Shown: positions 24,868 to 33,043 of the stretch, piece by piece
Numbering within the stretch: position 1 is the stretch's first letter
Layout: every line of letters begins with the position of its first letter
From: Metalysinibacillus jejuensis
GTDB lineage: Bacteria; Bacillota; Bacilli; Bacillales_A; Planococcaceae
Assembly (NCBI RefSeq): GCF_003057615.1
Contig: NZ_QAFW01000017.1
Coordinates: 1 to 45,937 of the forward strand
Length of the DNA stretch: 45,937 bases
Direction: 5' to 3'
The notes under the pieces: model-generated
Database searches by the model: none
What the model was told of the DNA's origin: nothing
Seen by the model: the letters and a program-made list of their open reading frames with translations, nothing else
Position numbers and translations under genes: made by a program

Positions 24868-26031
24868 GTGAATGTAATGAGGAAAAAATGGTACACGATT
24901 ATTCCGAATAGTCCGTGGCTTAGTATTTATTTATGGATTATTTTTTGTTTATTACCGTTTTTTTCGTTATTTAAAGATGCTAGCGCTACGGAAATAGGCG
25001 TAGCTGGTATGTTAGTAACGATTTATGTGATTTTCAATCGCTGCTCAGCGCTATCACGTAGCGGTTTGTTGTATATGTGGATCAGCTTTGAAATGATTGT
25101 TAGCTTAATTCTGATTGTCTTTTTCGGCTATGTGTACCTTGCCATTTTTACTGCATTTTCAATCGGTACCATTCGACGTCCTGTAGGCTTTTATGTCATG
25201 TATGGCTTGCATGTTGGTTTTACTATTATTGCGACAGGCGTCATGTTTTTTGTGAAATTTGATATTTTATTCTCTCAGTTACCTTTTGTTGTTTTCACAT
25301 TAATTGGCGTTGTGTTAATGCCATTTACGCTCTATAGCAAAACGCGAAGAGAAAAATTAGAAGGGCAATTAGAAACAGCGAAAGATCGTATTGCAGAGTT
25401 AATCGTTTTTGAAGAACGTCAGCGTATTGCGCGTGACTTGCACGATACATTAGGGCAAAAGCTATCGATGATAGGACTGAAAAGTGATTTAGCAGCTCGA
25501 TTAATTGAGCGAGATAAAGATCAAGCTTTACACGAAATTAAAGAAATTCGGCAGACGGCAAGTATCGCTTTAAAAGAAGTGCGAGAGCTAGTAGCTAATA
25601 TGCGTACGACACGCTTTGAAGATGAATTGATGCGCGTCTCACAAATTTTAGATGCAGCGGAGATGACATTTATTTTTGATGGTGATGTGGATAAATTAGA
25701 CGTGCCACCACTTGTAGAAAATGTGTTGAGTATGTGTCTAAAAGAAGCTGTAACGAACGTAGTCAAACATAGTAACGCAACGAAGTGCGAAATAGCGTTT
25801 CATCAAAACTTTAAAGAAGTTTATTTAGTCGTAATGGATAACGGCACAGGGATAGTGAATAAGCAGAAGACAGGCAATGGTTTAAAAGGTATGCAAGAAC
25901 GATTAGAGTTTATTAATGGTTCGTTTAAGTTAGAAAATGATAGTGGCACAGCGCTAACGATTACAATCCCCGTGACCATTACACATCAAGATGTAACAGA
26001 TAAAGCAGATAGTTTATATAACAAGGAGTGA
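24868..26031 (+). CDS. desK: Membrane-thickness/thermosensor histidine kinase
   Basis: A 387-residue HPK7-type kinase. About five membrane helices fill residues 15-155 and sense membrane order. A coiled linker (about 155-185) leads to the DHp helix with EERQRIARDLHDTLGQ, phospho-acceptor H192 (H188 in B. subtilis DesK). The HATPase domain has the N-box with N297 (EAVTNVVKH), the DNGTGI G1 box and GNGLKGMQERL. It phosphorylates DesR when the membrane is too ordered. The GTG start at 24868 has only a weak AGAAAG ribosome site. The gene overlaps the ribosome site of desR. Confidence 0.93.
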   Translation: MNVMRKKWYTIIPNSPWLSIYLWIIFCLLPFFSLFKDASATEIGVAGMLVTIYVIFNRCSALSRSGLLYMWISFEMIVSLILIVFFGYVYLAIFTAFSIGTIRRPVGFYVMYGLHVGFTIIATGVMFFVKFDILFSQLPFVVFTLIGVVLMPFTLYSKTRREKLEGQLETAKDRIAELIVFEERQRIARDLHDTLGQKLSMIGLKSDLAARLIERDKDQALHEIKEIRQTASIALKEVRELVANMRTTRFEDELMRVSQILDAAEMTFIFDGDVDKLDVPPLVENVLSMCLKEAVTNVVKHSNATKCEIAFHQNFKEVYLVVMDNGTGIVNKQKTGNGLKGMQERLEFINGSFKLENDSGTALTITIPVTITHQDVTDKADSLYNKE

Positions 26032-26036
26032 GGGAC

Positions 26037-26642
26037 ATGATACGTGTCGTTATTGCTGAAGATCAAGGCATGTTATTAGGTGCACTGCGTTCATTATTAA
26101 ATATGGAAGATGATATTGAAGTAGTTGGTATCGGAAAAAATGGCGAGGAAGCTGTAGCGCTCGTGCATGAGTTACAACCTGATATTTGTATTATGGATAT
26201 CGAAATGCCGGTTAAAACAGGGCTAGATGCCGCAGAGGCGCTACAAGATGAGGCGTGTAAAATTATTATTTTAACGACATTTGCCCGTCCAGGTTACTTT
26301 GAACGAGCGCGCAAAGCAGGGGTAAGAGGGTATTTACTTAAAGATAACCCGATTGAAGAGTTGGTTGGGGCAATCCGAGATATTATGAAAGGCAAGCGCA
26401 TTTACGCACCTGAACTCGTAGACTTTGTTTACGAAATGGATAGTGAAAATCCATTAACAGATCGAGAAAGTCAAGTGCTTGAGCTAGTAGCAGAAGGTAA
26501 AACGACGAAGGAAATTGCTTCGACATTATTTCTATCCGCTGGCACTGTTCGCAACTATATTTCTACGATTTTAGAAAAACTACAAGTGAGTAATCGTATT
26601 GAAGCAATTGCACGTGTAAAAGAAAAAGGCTGGAATAAATAA
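26037..26642 (+). CDS. desR: Response regulator DesR (NarL/FixJ family)
   Basis: A 201-residue regulator. The receiver domain (1-120) has the acidic pair E8-D9 (IAEDQ), phospho-acceptor D54 in IMDIEMP, and T/K positions in LTTFARPG and LLKDNP. A LuxR-type helix-turn-helix (about 135-200) has LTDRESQVLELVAEGKTTKE. D54 is the same position as in B. subtilis DesR. I choose ATG 26037 (AAGGAG, 8 bases) over the in-frame GTG at 26028 that lies in that ribosome site. It should activate des through the palindromes at 23658-23733. Confidence 0.94.
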   Translation: MIRVVIAEDQGMLLGALRSLLNMEDDIEVVGIGKNGEEAVALVHELQPDICIMDIEMPVKTGLDAAEALQDEACKIIILTTFARPGYFERARKAGVRGYLLKDNPIEELVGAIRDIMKGKRIYAPELVDFVYEMDSENPLTDRESQVLELVAEGKTTKEIASTLFLSAGTVRNYISTILEKLQVSNRIEAIARVKEKGWNK

Positions 26643-26683
26643 AATAGCATCGTTAGTCACCATTGACTAGCGATGCTATTTTT
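26643..26683. terminator. Bidirectional terminator after desR
   Basis: AATAGCATCG with TAGTCA pairs with TGACTA and CGATGCTATT, a near-perfect 16-bp stem around CCAT, then TTTTATTTTT; A-rich on the other side. Shared with the convergent gene at 26694. Confidence 0.9.
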
Positions 26684-26693
26684 ATTTTTGTAA

Positions 26694-27674
26694 TTAACGT
26701 TTTGTCCATCTACGCACTAACCATAAGCCAGCGAGTACTGCGAGTACAGTGTTTGTTTTCTTTGTAAATACTTTATCTGATACGTATTTAAGATGTTGCG
26801 GTCGATTAGCTAAGTGGGTTGTAAAATGCGTATGCCAATGAGCACCTGCTGGGAAGTAAGTGCGGACATTATAGCCTTCTTGCACAAGTGATTCTTGTAA
26901 GGCTACATCTTGCCCAATATGGAATTGAAACTCGTATGACGTTTGTGGCAAATTGTATTCTGCTGCACGGCGTTTAGCAAAGGCAATGATATTTTTATCA
27001 TGTGTAGCGATGACTGTATAGTTGCCTGTTGCAAAACGTTGTTCAATGAGTTCAATCATATTTAAATCAATATCCATTTTGTCTTGGAATGCTACCGCTT
27101 CTGACTCATTACATATTTTTTTCGTTACGACGACTGTCGCTTCACGAAAAGCCTCGATATCTTCTTGTGAGCGGTAAAAATGTGCCTGTACGACTGTTGC
27201 CACATGATCGAACGTTTCTTGAAGTTGTTGTGTCATACTAATAATTGTTTGAACGTGTGCATAATTGCTCGTCTGCAATGTGATGGAGTGGTTGTAAGAT
27301 GCTGCGGCTTCTGCTAAAGCAAAAAGTACGTTATAGCACTCATCAACGTCAAGTAATAAACCGAATTGCTCTGGTTGAAGGTCAAAATTAACATTCAACC
27401 CTTCTGCATGAAGTTGGGTCATCAACGTAAGCAACGCGTTTTTTTCAGCCATTACGTCAGCTGCATCAATGATGGCATGGCCGATATAATCGATAGCAAC
27501 GCGTTGACCAGATGCATGTAGCACCTTGCACGTCTCGATGATTTCGGCGTGTGTTGTTCCGCCAATATATGGTTTTAGTCCAAGCTTAGGGGCAATTTTT
27601 TGCACACCTGTTGTAAATGTATCGCTATATGCGAGTTGTTTCGTTACATCTCGTAACACCATTTGTATATCCAC
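26694..27674 (-). CDS. Proline-dehydrogenase-fold protein with lost active-site motifs
   Basis: A 326-residue protein that aligns by eye along its length with the ProDH (PutB/FadM) barrel. AIDYIGHAI matches the LDHLGE region, VVQAHFYRSQEDI the VLQAYLYR element, GNYTVIATHD is intact, and YEFQFHIGQDVALQESLVQEGYNVRTYFP matches the EFQML segment. The catalytic positions are gone, however. The lysine of the SVKLT strand is Asp (FDLQ), RIDMED is ITLQTSN, LVKGAY is VVTKKI, and the substrate-binding arginine pair of YFxRRLAERP is Thr-His (FTTHLANRP, 284-292). A hydrophobic C-terminal helix (about 308-321) ending RRWTKR suggests a membrane anchor. It is unlikely to oxidise proline; its role is unknown. 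It is a single gene with its own terminator. Confidence 0.75.
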   Translation of the reverse strand: MDIQMVLRDVTKQLAYSDTFTTGVQKIAPKLGLKPYIGGTTHAEIIETCKVLHASGQRVAIDYIGHAIIDAADVMAEKNALLTLMTQLHAEGLNVNFDLQPEQFGLLLDVDECYNVLFALAEAAASYNHSITLQTSNYAHVQTIISMTQQLQETFDHVATVVQAHFYRSQEDIEAFREATVVVTKKICNESEAVAFQDKMDIDLNMIELIEQRFATGNYTVIATHDKNIIAFAKRRAAEYNLPQTSYEFQFHIGQDVALQESLVQEGYNVRTYFPAGAHWHTHFTTHLANRPQHLKYVSDKVFTKKTNTVLAVLAGLWLVRRWTKR

Positions 27675-27727
27675 CTCTACTTTAGGTCATTTCTATTTTA
27701 GTTAACTGTTGGCATTGCTTAAGTATA

Positions 27728-28477
27728 TCATACGTTAAGTAGCTGTTTGCGTTCATTAAATAATGCAGGGTAGCTCAAAAACCCTAACATTAAACTTGAA
27801 ATAGTAGCGTTTGTTAACAATGCAAAAATAATTAAAATTTGAAACTGTACGGCTTGCATCGGATCTGCGCCTCCGATAATTTGTCCACTCATCATCCCTG
27901 GAAGTTGCACGAGTCCGATAGTTTTTTGGCTTTCAATTGTAGGTATCATACTTGCTTTAATGGCTTGCATTAACTGATGATGAATCGCTTGTTTAGGTGA
28001 GCCGCCGAGCGATAAAATTAACTCTACTTCATCTTTATGCGCTTGTACCTCAGCATCAAAGCGATTTAAAAATAAAATGGATAAAACCATGGCATTACCA
28101 ATCATCATCCCGCTAATCGGAATAATATATTGTGCGGTAGCAGGTACGATATGAAAGCCTAATAAAATGCCTTGCGTGACGACTTCTACTGTTGTAATCG
28201 TAGCGACAAGTTTCCAAGTGATGCCCTTAATATGTTTTCCTTTTTTGCGTGCGTTAAGGGTAGCTGTCGTAATCATAATTAAAATCATAATTAGCATATA
28301 AGCAGGATGATCGCCGTCAAAGACGAACGTTAAAATATAGCCTACAGCTAATAATTGAATAATAGCGCGTACTGTCGCGATGACAACGTCGCGTTCTAAA
28401 CCGAGGTTTAATGTTTTAGATAGTACGAGCGGAATAAGTACGAAAAATAAAGTAAGGGATAGTGAAAGATAACTCAT
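27728..28477 (-). CDS. fetB: FetB-type (UPF0014) transporter permease
   Basis: A 249-residue membrane protein with about seven helices. The conserved UPF0014/FetB region ISGMMIGNAM is present, together with GLVQLPGMMSGQIIGGADP. E. coli FetAB exports iron and protects against peroxide; other members have been linked to metal or phosphate balance. It overlaps fetA by 4 bases (ATGA), so the permease follows its ATPase in one operon. No signal peptide. The substrate here is inferred only from family. Confidence 0.9.
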   Translation of the reverse strand: MSYLSLSLTLFFVLIPLVLSKTLNLGLERDVVIATVRAIIQLLAVGYILTFVFDGDHPAYMLIMILIMITTATLNARKKGKHIKGITWKLVATITTVEVVTQGILLGFHIVPATAQYIIPISGMMIGNAMVLSILFLNRFDAEVQAHKDEVELILSLGGSPKQAIHHQLMQAIKASMIPTIESQKTIGLVQLPGMMSGQIIGGADPMQAVQFQILIIFALLTNATISSLMLGFLSYPALFNERKQLLNV

Positions 28478-29187
28478 CGTAGCGCTCCTTCGACAAATTG
28501 GCGTATGACTTCATTTGTAGGGTGAGTTAAAATAGTCGGCTCGCCTGTAGCGATAAGTTCACCATCGACCATTACCCAAACATTATCACTTAGGGCAATT
28601 GCTTGTTGTAAATTATGCGTAATCCAAATGATCGTAACACCGTGTTGTTGATTGAGTGTCGTAATGAGTTGTTCAATTTCACTTACAGCTGTACGGTCTA
28701 AGGCAGATGTGATTTCATCCAACAATAAAACATGTGAATGGTTAACAAGGGTTCGTGCAATGGACACGCGTTGGCGTTGTCCTCCTGATAAGTCATTAGC
28801 GACTTGTTGTAAAAGCGAAGAGCTTAACCCTACGGCATGTAAAAACTTTTCTGCTTCTGTTATAGATAGTGATTGATTGGCTAGTTTACGAGGTAACTGT
28901 AAGTTATCATACACACTACCATTAATCATAGGCGCAGCTTGAAGTGCCATCCCTACTTCTCTTCGCAGTACGGTAGGCTCAATTTCACTAAATGGTTGGC
29001 CATCAAGGTATAATGTGCCACTCGTCGGTGTCAGCAGATTATTACATAATTTGAGTAATGTTGTTTTACCAGCTCCTGATGGGCCAACGAGCGTAGTAAT
29101 TTTACCTTTATGAAAACGCCCTGTAATGTTTTTTAAAATGGTTGTGTGATCGATTGTAAACGACACATTTTGTAATTCAAGTACCAT
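28474..29187 (-). CDS. fetA: FetA-type ABC transporter ATPase
   Basis: A 237-residue ABC ATPase: Walker A GPSGAGKT (35-42), Q-loop MALQAAP, signature LSGGQRQR, Walker B VLLLDEITSALD and an H-loop in WITHNL. It pairs with the UPF0014 permease directly downstream. The first gene of the pair has an AAAAAGGAG ribosome site. The upstream phosphoribosyltransferase gene is on the same strand 47 bases away, with a TAGGCG/CGCCTA hairpin between (29212-29231) that lacks a T-run. Confidence 0.9.
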   Translation of the reverse strand: MVLELQNVSFTIDHTTILKNITGRFHKGKITTLVGPSGAGKTTLLKLCNNLLTPTSGTLYLDGQPFSEIEPTVLRREVGMALQAAPMINGSVYDNLQLPRKLANQSLSITEAEKFLHAVGLSSSLLQQVANDLSGGQRQRVSIARTLVNHSHVLLLDEITSALDRTAVSEIEQLITTLNQQHGVTIIWITHNLQQAIALSDNVWVMVDGELIATGEPTILTHPTNEVIRQFVEGALR

Positions 29188-29234
29188 GCAAAAACTCCTT
29201 TTTCATAACGATAGGCGCCATAAGACGCCTACTA

Positions 29235-29753
29235 TTATAGTGTATCAAAAATAGGGAGTTTTTCTAAATAAATAATGTCTTTACGTTTAGCGGCGTAGCC
29301 TTCAGCCAAAATAGCAACACGTGTAATTACGGTTGCACCGGCTAGCGTGACAAGTTGTTCGAGGTTGTTTAATGACTCACCTGTTGAAATAATATCATCT
29401 ACAAGGATGACGCGTTTGTCTTTTATTAACTGCGCATCACGACCATCAAGTGTCAAATCAGTATGTGCTAGTGTAAGGGGCTCTTTCATGTACGCTTTTT
29501 TGGATTGGCGAGCCACAATGTATGTAGGTTGTAATAATAGACGCGCGAGTTCGTGGGCTAGTGGGATACCTTTTGCATCCGCTGTTACTAAATAATCAAC
29601 AGGTGGGAGTTGCCCTACGAGTTGTTGCGCCGAGGTCGTTGTAAGTTCAGCATCACCTAGCAATGTAAAATTAGCGACAGCTAAATGATTACCGATGTCC
29701 ACAAGTGGTAATAGACGAGTAAGCCCTGCAATCGTAAGTTCATAACTTTTCAA
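29235..29753 (-). CDS. Purine-type phosphoribosyltransferase family protein
   Basis: A 172-residue type I PRTase. The PRPP-binding loop RVILVDDIISTGESL is clear, and DYLVTADAKGIPLAHELA matches the early purine-PRTase segment of Apt/Xpt-like enzymes. It would join a purine base to PRPP; which base is not readable. I take TTG 29751-29753 as start because AAGGTG lies 9 bases before. Longer in-frame options (GTG 29765, ATG 29813) lack a ribosome site. It is divergent from pncB, another PRPP-using enzyme, across a gap that holds an inverted repeat. Confidence 0.75.
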   Translation of the reverse strand: MKSYELTIAGLTRLLPLVDIGNHLAVANFTLLGDAELTTTSAQQLVGQLPPVDYLVTADAKGIPLAHELARLLLQPTYIVARQSKKAYMKEPLTLAHTDLTLDGRDAQLIKDKRVILVDDIISTGESLNNLEQLVTLAGATVITRVAILAEGYAAKRKDIIYLEKLPIFDTL

Positions 29754-29823
29754 TAATGTCAGCACCTTCCGTAAGTAGTATTTTGTACCTAAATCAAGTA
29801 TAACGTAAAACATTAAACAAGTC

Positions 29824-29869
29824 TTGATAGAAAGAAAAATGTCGAAATAGTGTATACTATGACTATCAA
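29824..29869 (+). promoter_or_regulatory. pncB promoter region with nested inverted repeats
   Basis: TTGATAG (29824-29830) is mirrored by CTATCAA (29863-29869). Between them ATAGT-gtat-ACTAT (29847-29860) overlaps a TATACT -10-like box (29853-29858). The arrangement suggests a repressor site over the pncB promoter. No -35 at the normal distance was found, and the regulator is unknown. Confidence 0.4.
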
Positions 29870-29889
29870 AATGGGAAGAAGGGGTTTTT

Positions 29890-31359
29890 ATGAGAACCGA
29901 TTATGCAGATGATAGCTTAGCGTTACACACTGACTTATACCAAATTAATATGGCCGAGTCGTATTGGGCAGATAATATGCACGAACGTAAGGCAATATTT
30001 GAGTTGTATTTCCGCAAGCTACCTTTTGGTAATGGTTATGCCGTGTTCGCGGGATTAGAGCGTATGCTTTCTTATTTAAAAGATTTTTCATTTAGCGAAT
30101 CAGATATTGCGTATTTACGTGAAGAGGTTGGTTATAAAGATGATTTTATTAATTATTTAAAAGATGTACGCTTTACAGGGGATATGTATGCAATGGTTGA
30201 AGGTGAGTTAGTGTTTGCGAATGAGCCTATCGTGCGAATTGAAGCACCGTTAGTTGAAGCACAACTTATTGAAACAGCACTACTAAACATTGTAAATTAC
30301 CAAACGTTAATCGCTACAAAAGCGAGCCGTATTAAACAAATTATTCCGAATGAAGTAGCGATGGAATTCGGCACAAGACGAGCACAAGAAATGGACGCTG
30401 CGATTTGGGGTACACGTGCAGCAGTCATTGGAGGCTTCGAATCAACGAGCAATGTACGTGCGGGCAAATTATTTGATATTCCTGTAGCAGGAACGCATGC
30501 TCACGCTTTAGTCCAAGCGTATAAAAATGATTATGATGCTTTTCATTCTTACGCGAAACGCCATAAAGATTGCGTATTTTTAGTTGATACGTATAATACG
30601 CTGAAATCAGGCGTGCCGACCGCTATTAAAGTAGCGAAAGAATTAGGCGATAAAATCAACTTTATTGGTATTCGACTTGATAGTGGGGATATAGCCTTTT
30701 TATCAAAAGAAGCACGACGTATGTTAGATGAAGCGGGATTCCCTGACGCTAAAATTGTCGTTTCGAATGATTTAGATGAATATACGATTTTAAATTTAAA
30801 GGCACAAGGCGCACGCGTTGATATGTGGGGGATTGGTACGAAGCTGATTACCGCTTATGATCAACCTGCTCTTGGTGCTGTATATAAAATGGTAGCCATT
30901 GAAGACGAAAATGGCATTATGCGAGATACGATGAAAATTTCGGCTAATGCTGAAAAGGTGACAACGCCAGGACAAAAGAAATTATATCGCATTATTAATA
31001 AAGCAAGTGGGAAAGCAGAAGGCGATTATATTGCGATGGCGGACGAAAATCCACAGCAAGAGGAACGTTTAAAAATGTTCCACCCTGTGCATACGTTTAT
31101 TTCGAAATTTGTTACGAACTTTGAAGCGCGTAATTTACATGCGCATGTTATTCAAAATGGCAAAATTACGTATCAGTTACCAAAGCTTATGGACAGTAGA
31201 GCGTACGCGAAAGCAAATTTAGATTTACTGTGGGATGAGTATAAGCGTTCATTAAATCCAGAAGAATATCCTGTCGATCTAAGTCAAAAATGTTGGGATA
31301 ATAAGATGAGTAATATTGCAGAAGTGCGAGAAATGGTAGAGCGATTGGAGGCGTTATAA
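29890..31359 (+). CDS. pncB: Nicotinate phosphoribosyltransferase
   Basis: A 489-residue NAPRTase of the Gram-positive size class. It has the N-terminal [15 protein letters not shown], the [10 protein letters not shown] motif, [11 protein letters not shown] (the histidine region phosphorylated during catalysis), and [16 protein letters not shown]. It makes nicotinate mononucleotide from nicotinate and PRPP with ATP, the first step of nicotinate salvage. GAAGAAGGGG precedes ATG 29890. Its stop shares one base with the start of nadE (TAATG), so both are translated together. Confidence 0.95.
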   Translation: MRTDYADDSLALHTDLYQINMAESYWADNMHERKAIFELYFRKLPFGNGYAVFAGLERMLSYLKDFSFSESDIAYLREEVGYKDDFINYLKDVRFTGDMYAMVEGELVFANEPIVRIEAPLVEAQLIETALLNIVNYQTLIATKASRIKQIIPNEVAMEFGTRRAQEMDAAIWGTRAAVIGGFESTSNVRAGKLFDIPVAGTHAHALVQAYKNDYDAFHSYAKRHKDCVFLVDTYNTLKSGVPTAIKVAKELGDKINFIGIRLDSGDIAFLSKEARRMLDEAGFPDAKIVVSNDLDEYTILNLKAQGARVDMWGIGTKLITAYDQPALGAVYKMVAIEDENGIMRDTMKISANAEKVTTPGQKKLYRIINKASGKAEGDYIAMADENPQQEERLKMFHPVHTFISKFVTNFEARNLHAHVIQNGKITYQLPKLMDSRAYAKANLDLLWDEYKRSLNPEEYPVDLSQKCWDNKMSNIAEVREMVERLEAL

Positions 31360-32186
31360 TGACGTTACAACAACAAATTATTCAAGCGTTACGTGTACAA
31401 CCTGCTATTGATGTCGAATATGAGATAAGACGCTCTATTGATTTTTTAAAGCGATATGCGAAAGCACATTCCTTTGTGAAAGGGTTTGTGTTAGGCATCT
31501 CAGGTGGTCAAGACTCTACGCTAGTTGGTAAGTTAGCACAATTGGCTGTAAACGAACTCAATGAAGAAGCGCAAGAAAATCGTTACGCTTTTTATGCGGT
31601 GCGATTGCCGTATGGTAAGCAATTTGACGAAGCGGACTGCAATGATGCACTTGCATTCATTCAGCCGAGCACAACGTACACTGTTAACATTAAACCTGCA
31701 GTGGATGCAAGCGTGGCTAGTTTACAGCAAGCAGGTATTACCATTAGTGATTTTACCAAAGGTAATGAAAAAGCTCGTGAGCGCATGAAAGTACAGTTTT
31801 CGATTGCCGCGACAAATAGTGCTGTTGTATTAGGAAGCGACCATGCAGCAGAAGCAATCACAGGTTTCTTCACAAAGTTTGGTGATGGGGCTGCAGACTT
31901 GATGCCGATTTGGCGACTAAATAAGCGGCAAGGCAAGCAATTGCTCCAAGCGCTAGGATGCCCGCCTCATTTATATGAGAAAGTGCCGACTGCTGATTTA
32001 GAAGAACAAAAGCCTGCGCAACCTGATGAGGAAGCGCTTGGTGTAAATTATAGTGAGATTGATGATTATTTAGAAGGTAAGCGTGTGAGCGCATCAGCAC
32101 AAGCTATAATTGAAGGGCATTATTTACGTTCAATGCATAAGCGCCATATGCCAATTACAGTGTTTGACGAGTTTTGGCATGAGTAA
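31359..32186 (+). CDS. nadE: Ammonia-dependent NAD synthetase
   Basis: A 275-residue NadE that amidates deamido-NAD with ammonia. The ATP-pyrophosphatase P-loop SGGQDS is at 48-53; [19 protein letters not shown] and [22 protein letters not shown]-type segments are present in order. There is no glutaminase domain, so it is the NH3-dependent type as in B. subtilis. Together with pncB it turns nicotinate into NAD; NadD must be elsewhere. No terminator is evident after it; the nos promoter region follows at once. Confidence 0.95.
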   Translation: MTLQQQIIQALRVQPAIDVEYEIRRSIDFLKRYAKAHSFVKGFVLGISGGQDSTLVGKLAQLAVNELNEEAQENRYAFYAVRLPYGKQFDEADCNDALAFIQPSTTYTVNIKPAVDASVASLQQAGITISDFTKGNEKARERMKVQFSIAATNSAVVLGSDHAAEAITGFFTKFGDGAADLMPIWRLNKRQGKQLLQALGCPPHLYEKVPTADLEEQKPAQPDEEALGVNYSEIDDYLEGKRVSASAQAIIEGHYLRSMHKRHMPITVFDEFWHE

Positions 32187-32205
32187 GTCAACTTATTTGC
32201 TCAAA

Positions 32206-32292
32206 ATGTGAAGAAAAATTGCATATTTTGCAAATACCTCACAGTTATTTCGAACTTACTTCACAGTTAGTTGCTAAAGTATGAAGTATAAG
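32206..32292 (+). promoter_or_regulatory. nos promoter region with TGTGA-type half-sites
   Basis: TGTGAAG (32207-32213) faces its complement CTTCACA (32259-32265). The 9-base word TCACAGTTA occurs twice, at 32239-32247 and 32261-32269, 22 bases apart or about two helical turns. A TTGCA-tattt-TGCAA dyad lies between. A -10-like TATAAG is at 32287-32292 with no proper -35; the second TCACAGTTA covers that place. TGTGA words are typical of FNR/CRP-family and ResD-type sites, which would fit oxygen or nitrogen-oxide control of nos genes. Binding is inferred. Confidence 0.45.
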
Positions 32293-32316
32293 AAAAAGAA
32301 CTGGGGGAAATAGTAA

Positions 32317-32979
32317 ATGAAAAAGTTAGGGTTATCTGTAATGATGGTAGCGGCATTAGGCTTAGCAGCTTGTGGCGCGGACGACAAAAATGAGAAAGCT
32401 GATGAGCCAGAAAAAGTAGAAGAGCCTGCAGCTGCTGAAGTAGAGAAGCCAGAGGCAACAGAAACTGAAGATATTATGGCAAAGTTAGAAGAGCCAACAG
32501 AAGATACAATCTGTGAAGTATGTAATATGAAAGTATATGTGAAAGATCATGAGATGGGTATGTTCTCAGCACAAGCTATTAAAGCAGACGGTTCAAATGC
32601 TTTCTATGATGATATCGGCTGTTTATTAAATGCAGAGTTAATGTTCGATGAAGAAAACACAAAATTTGTTCGCGACTTTAACACAAAAGACTGGGTACAA
32701 GTTGATGATGCAACAATCGTAAAAACAGACTTAAAATCACCGATGAACTGGGGCTATATTTCATTTGCAGACAAAGCAGATGCTGAAAAGTATATGGCTG
32801 ATCATGAAGGTAGCGAAGTAATTGAATTAGCTACTGTACAAGCAGAAGCTAAAGAACGCTATGAGAAAAAGAAAGCTAAAATGGCTGAAGAAGGTAACCA
32901 AGAAGAAGGACATGATATGCATGGCGAGCACGATATGCACAACATGGAAGAAGAGGACCATAGCGGTCACAATCATTAA
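32317..32979 (+). CDS. NosL-like copper lipoprotein with His-rich tail
   Basis: A 220-residue lipoprotein: lipobox LAAC with C19, then a Glu/Pro-rich linker (about 22-58). A NosL domain follows with C66-x-x-C69-N-M71 and the DDIGCLL motif. NosL binds Cu(I) and delivers it for assembly of the nitrous-oxide reductase copper sites. After the domain comes a charged helix (about 165-190) and a tail of 23 residues rich in His, Met and Glu (HDMHGEHDMH, then HSGHNH), a probable extra copper-binding sink. A second, plain NosL lies three genes on, so the two are paralogues. The gene is followed by its own strong terminator. Confidence 0.82.
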   Translation: MKKLGLSVMMVAALGLAACGADDKNEKADEPEKVEEPAAAEVEKPEATETEDIMAKLEEPTEDTICEVCNMKVYVKDHEMGMFSAQAIKADGSNAFYDDIGCLLNAELMFDEENTKFVRDFNTKDWVQVDDATIVKTDLKSPMNWGYISFADKADAEKYMADHEGSEVIELATVQAEAKERYEKKKAKMAEEGNQEEGHDMHGEHDMHNMEEEDHSGHNH

Positions 32980-32994
32980 TAATAAACGATGAGG

Positions 32995-33021
32995 CTAGAG
33001 ATAAAATATCTCTAGTTTTTT
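32995..33021 (+). terminator. Internal terminator between the first NosL-like gene and nosD
   Basis: CTAGAGATA-aaa-TATCTCTAG, a perfect 9-bp stem, then six T (33016-33021). Only 22 bases remain to the nosD start, too few for a full promoter, so nosD onward would depend on read-through. Confidence 0.88.
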
Positions 33022-33043
33022 CGGCGTTTAGTGAGGGGATAGA

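Noticed and set aside
29212-29231. TAGGCG/CGCCTA hairpin between the phosphoribosyltransferase and fetA genes
   Set aside because: No T-run follows in the direction of transcription, so it is not listed as a terminator; it may only be a processing or stabilising stem.
32239-32269. Repeated TCACAGTTA considered as the start of a CRISPR or satellite repeat
   Set aside because: Only two copies, 9 bases long, in a promoter region; better explained as regulator half-sites.
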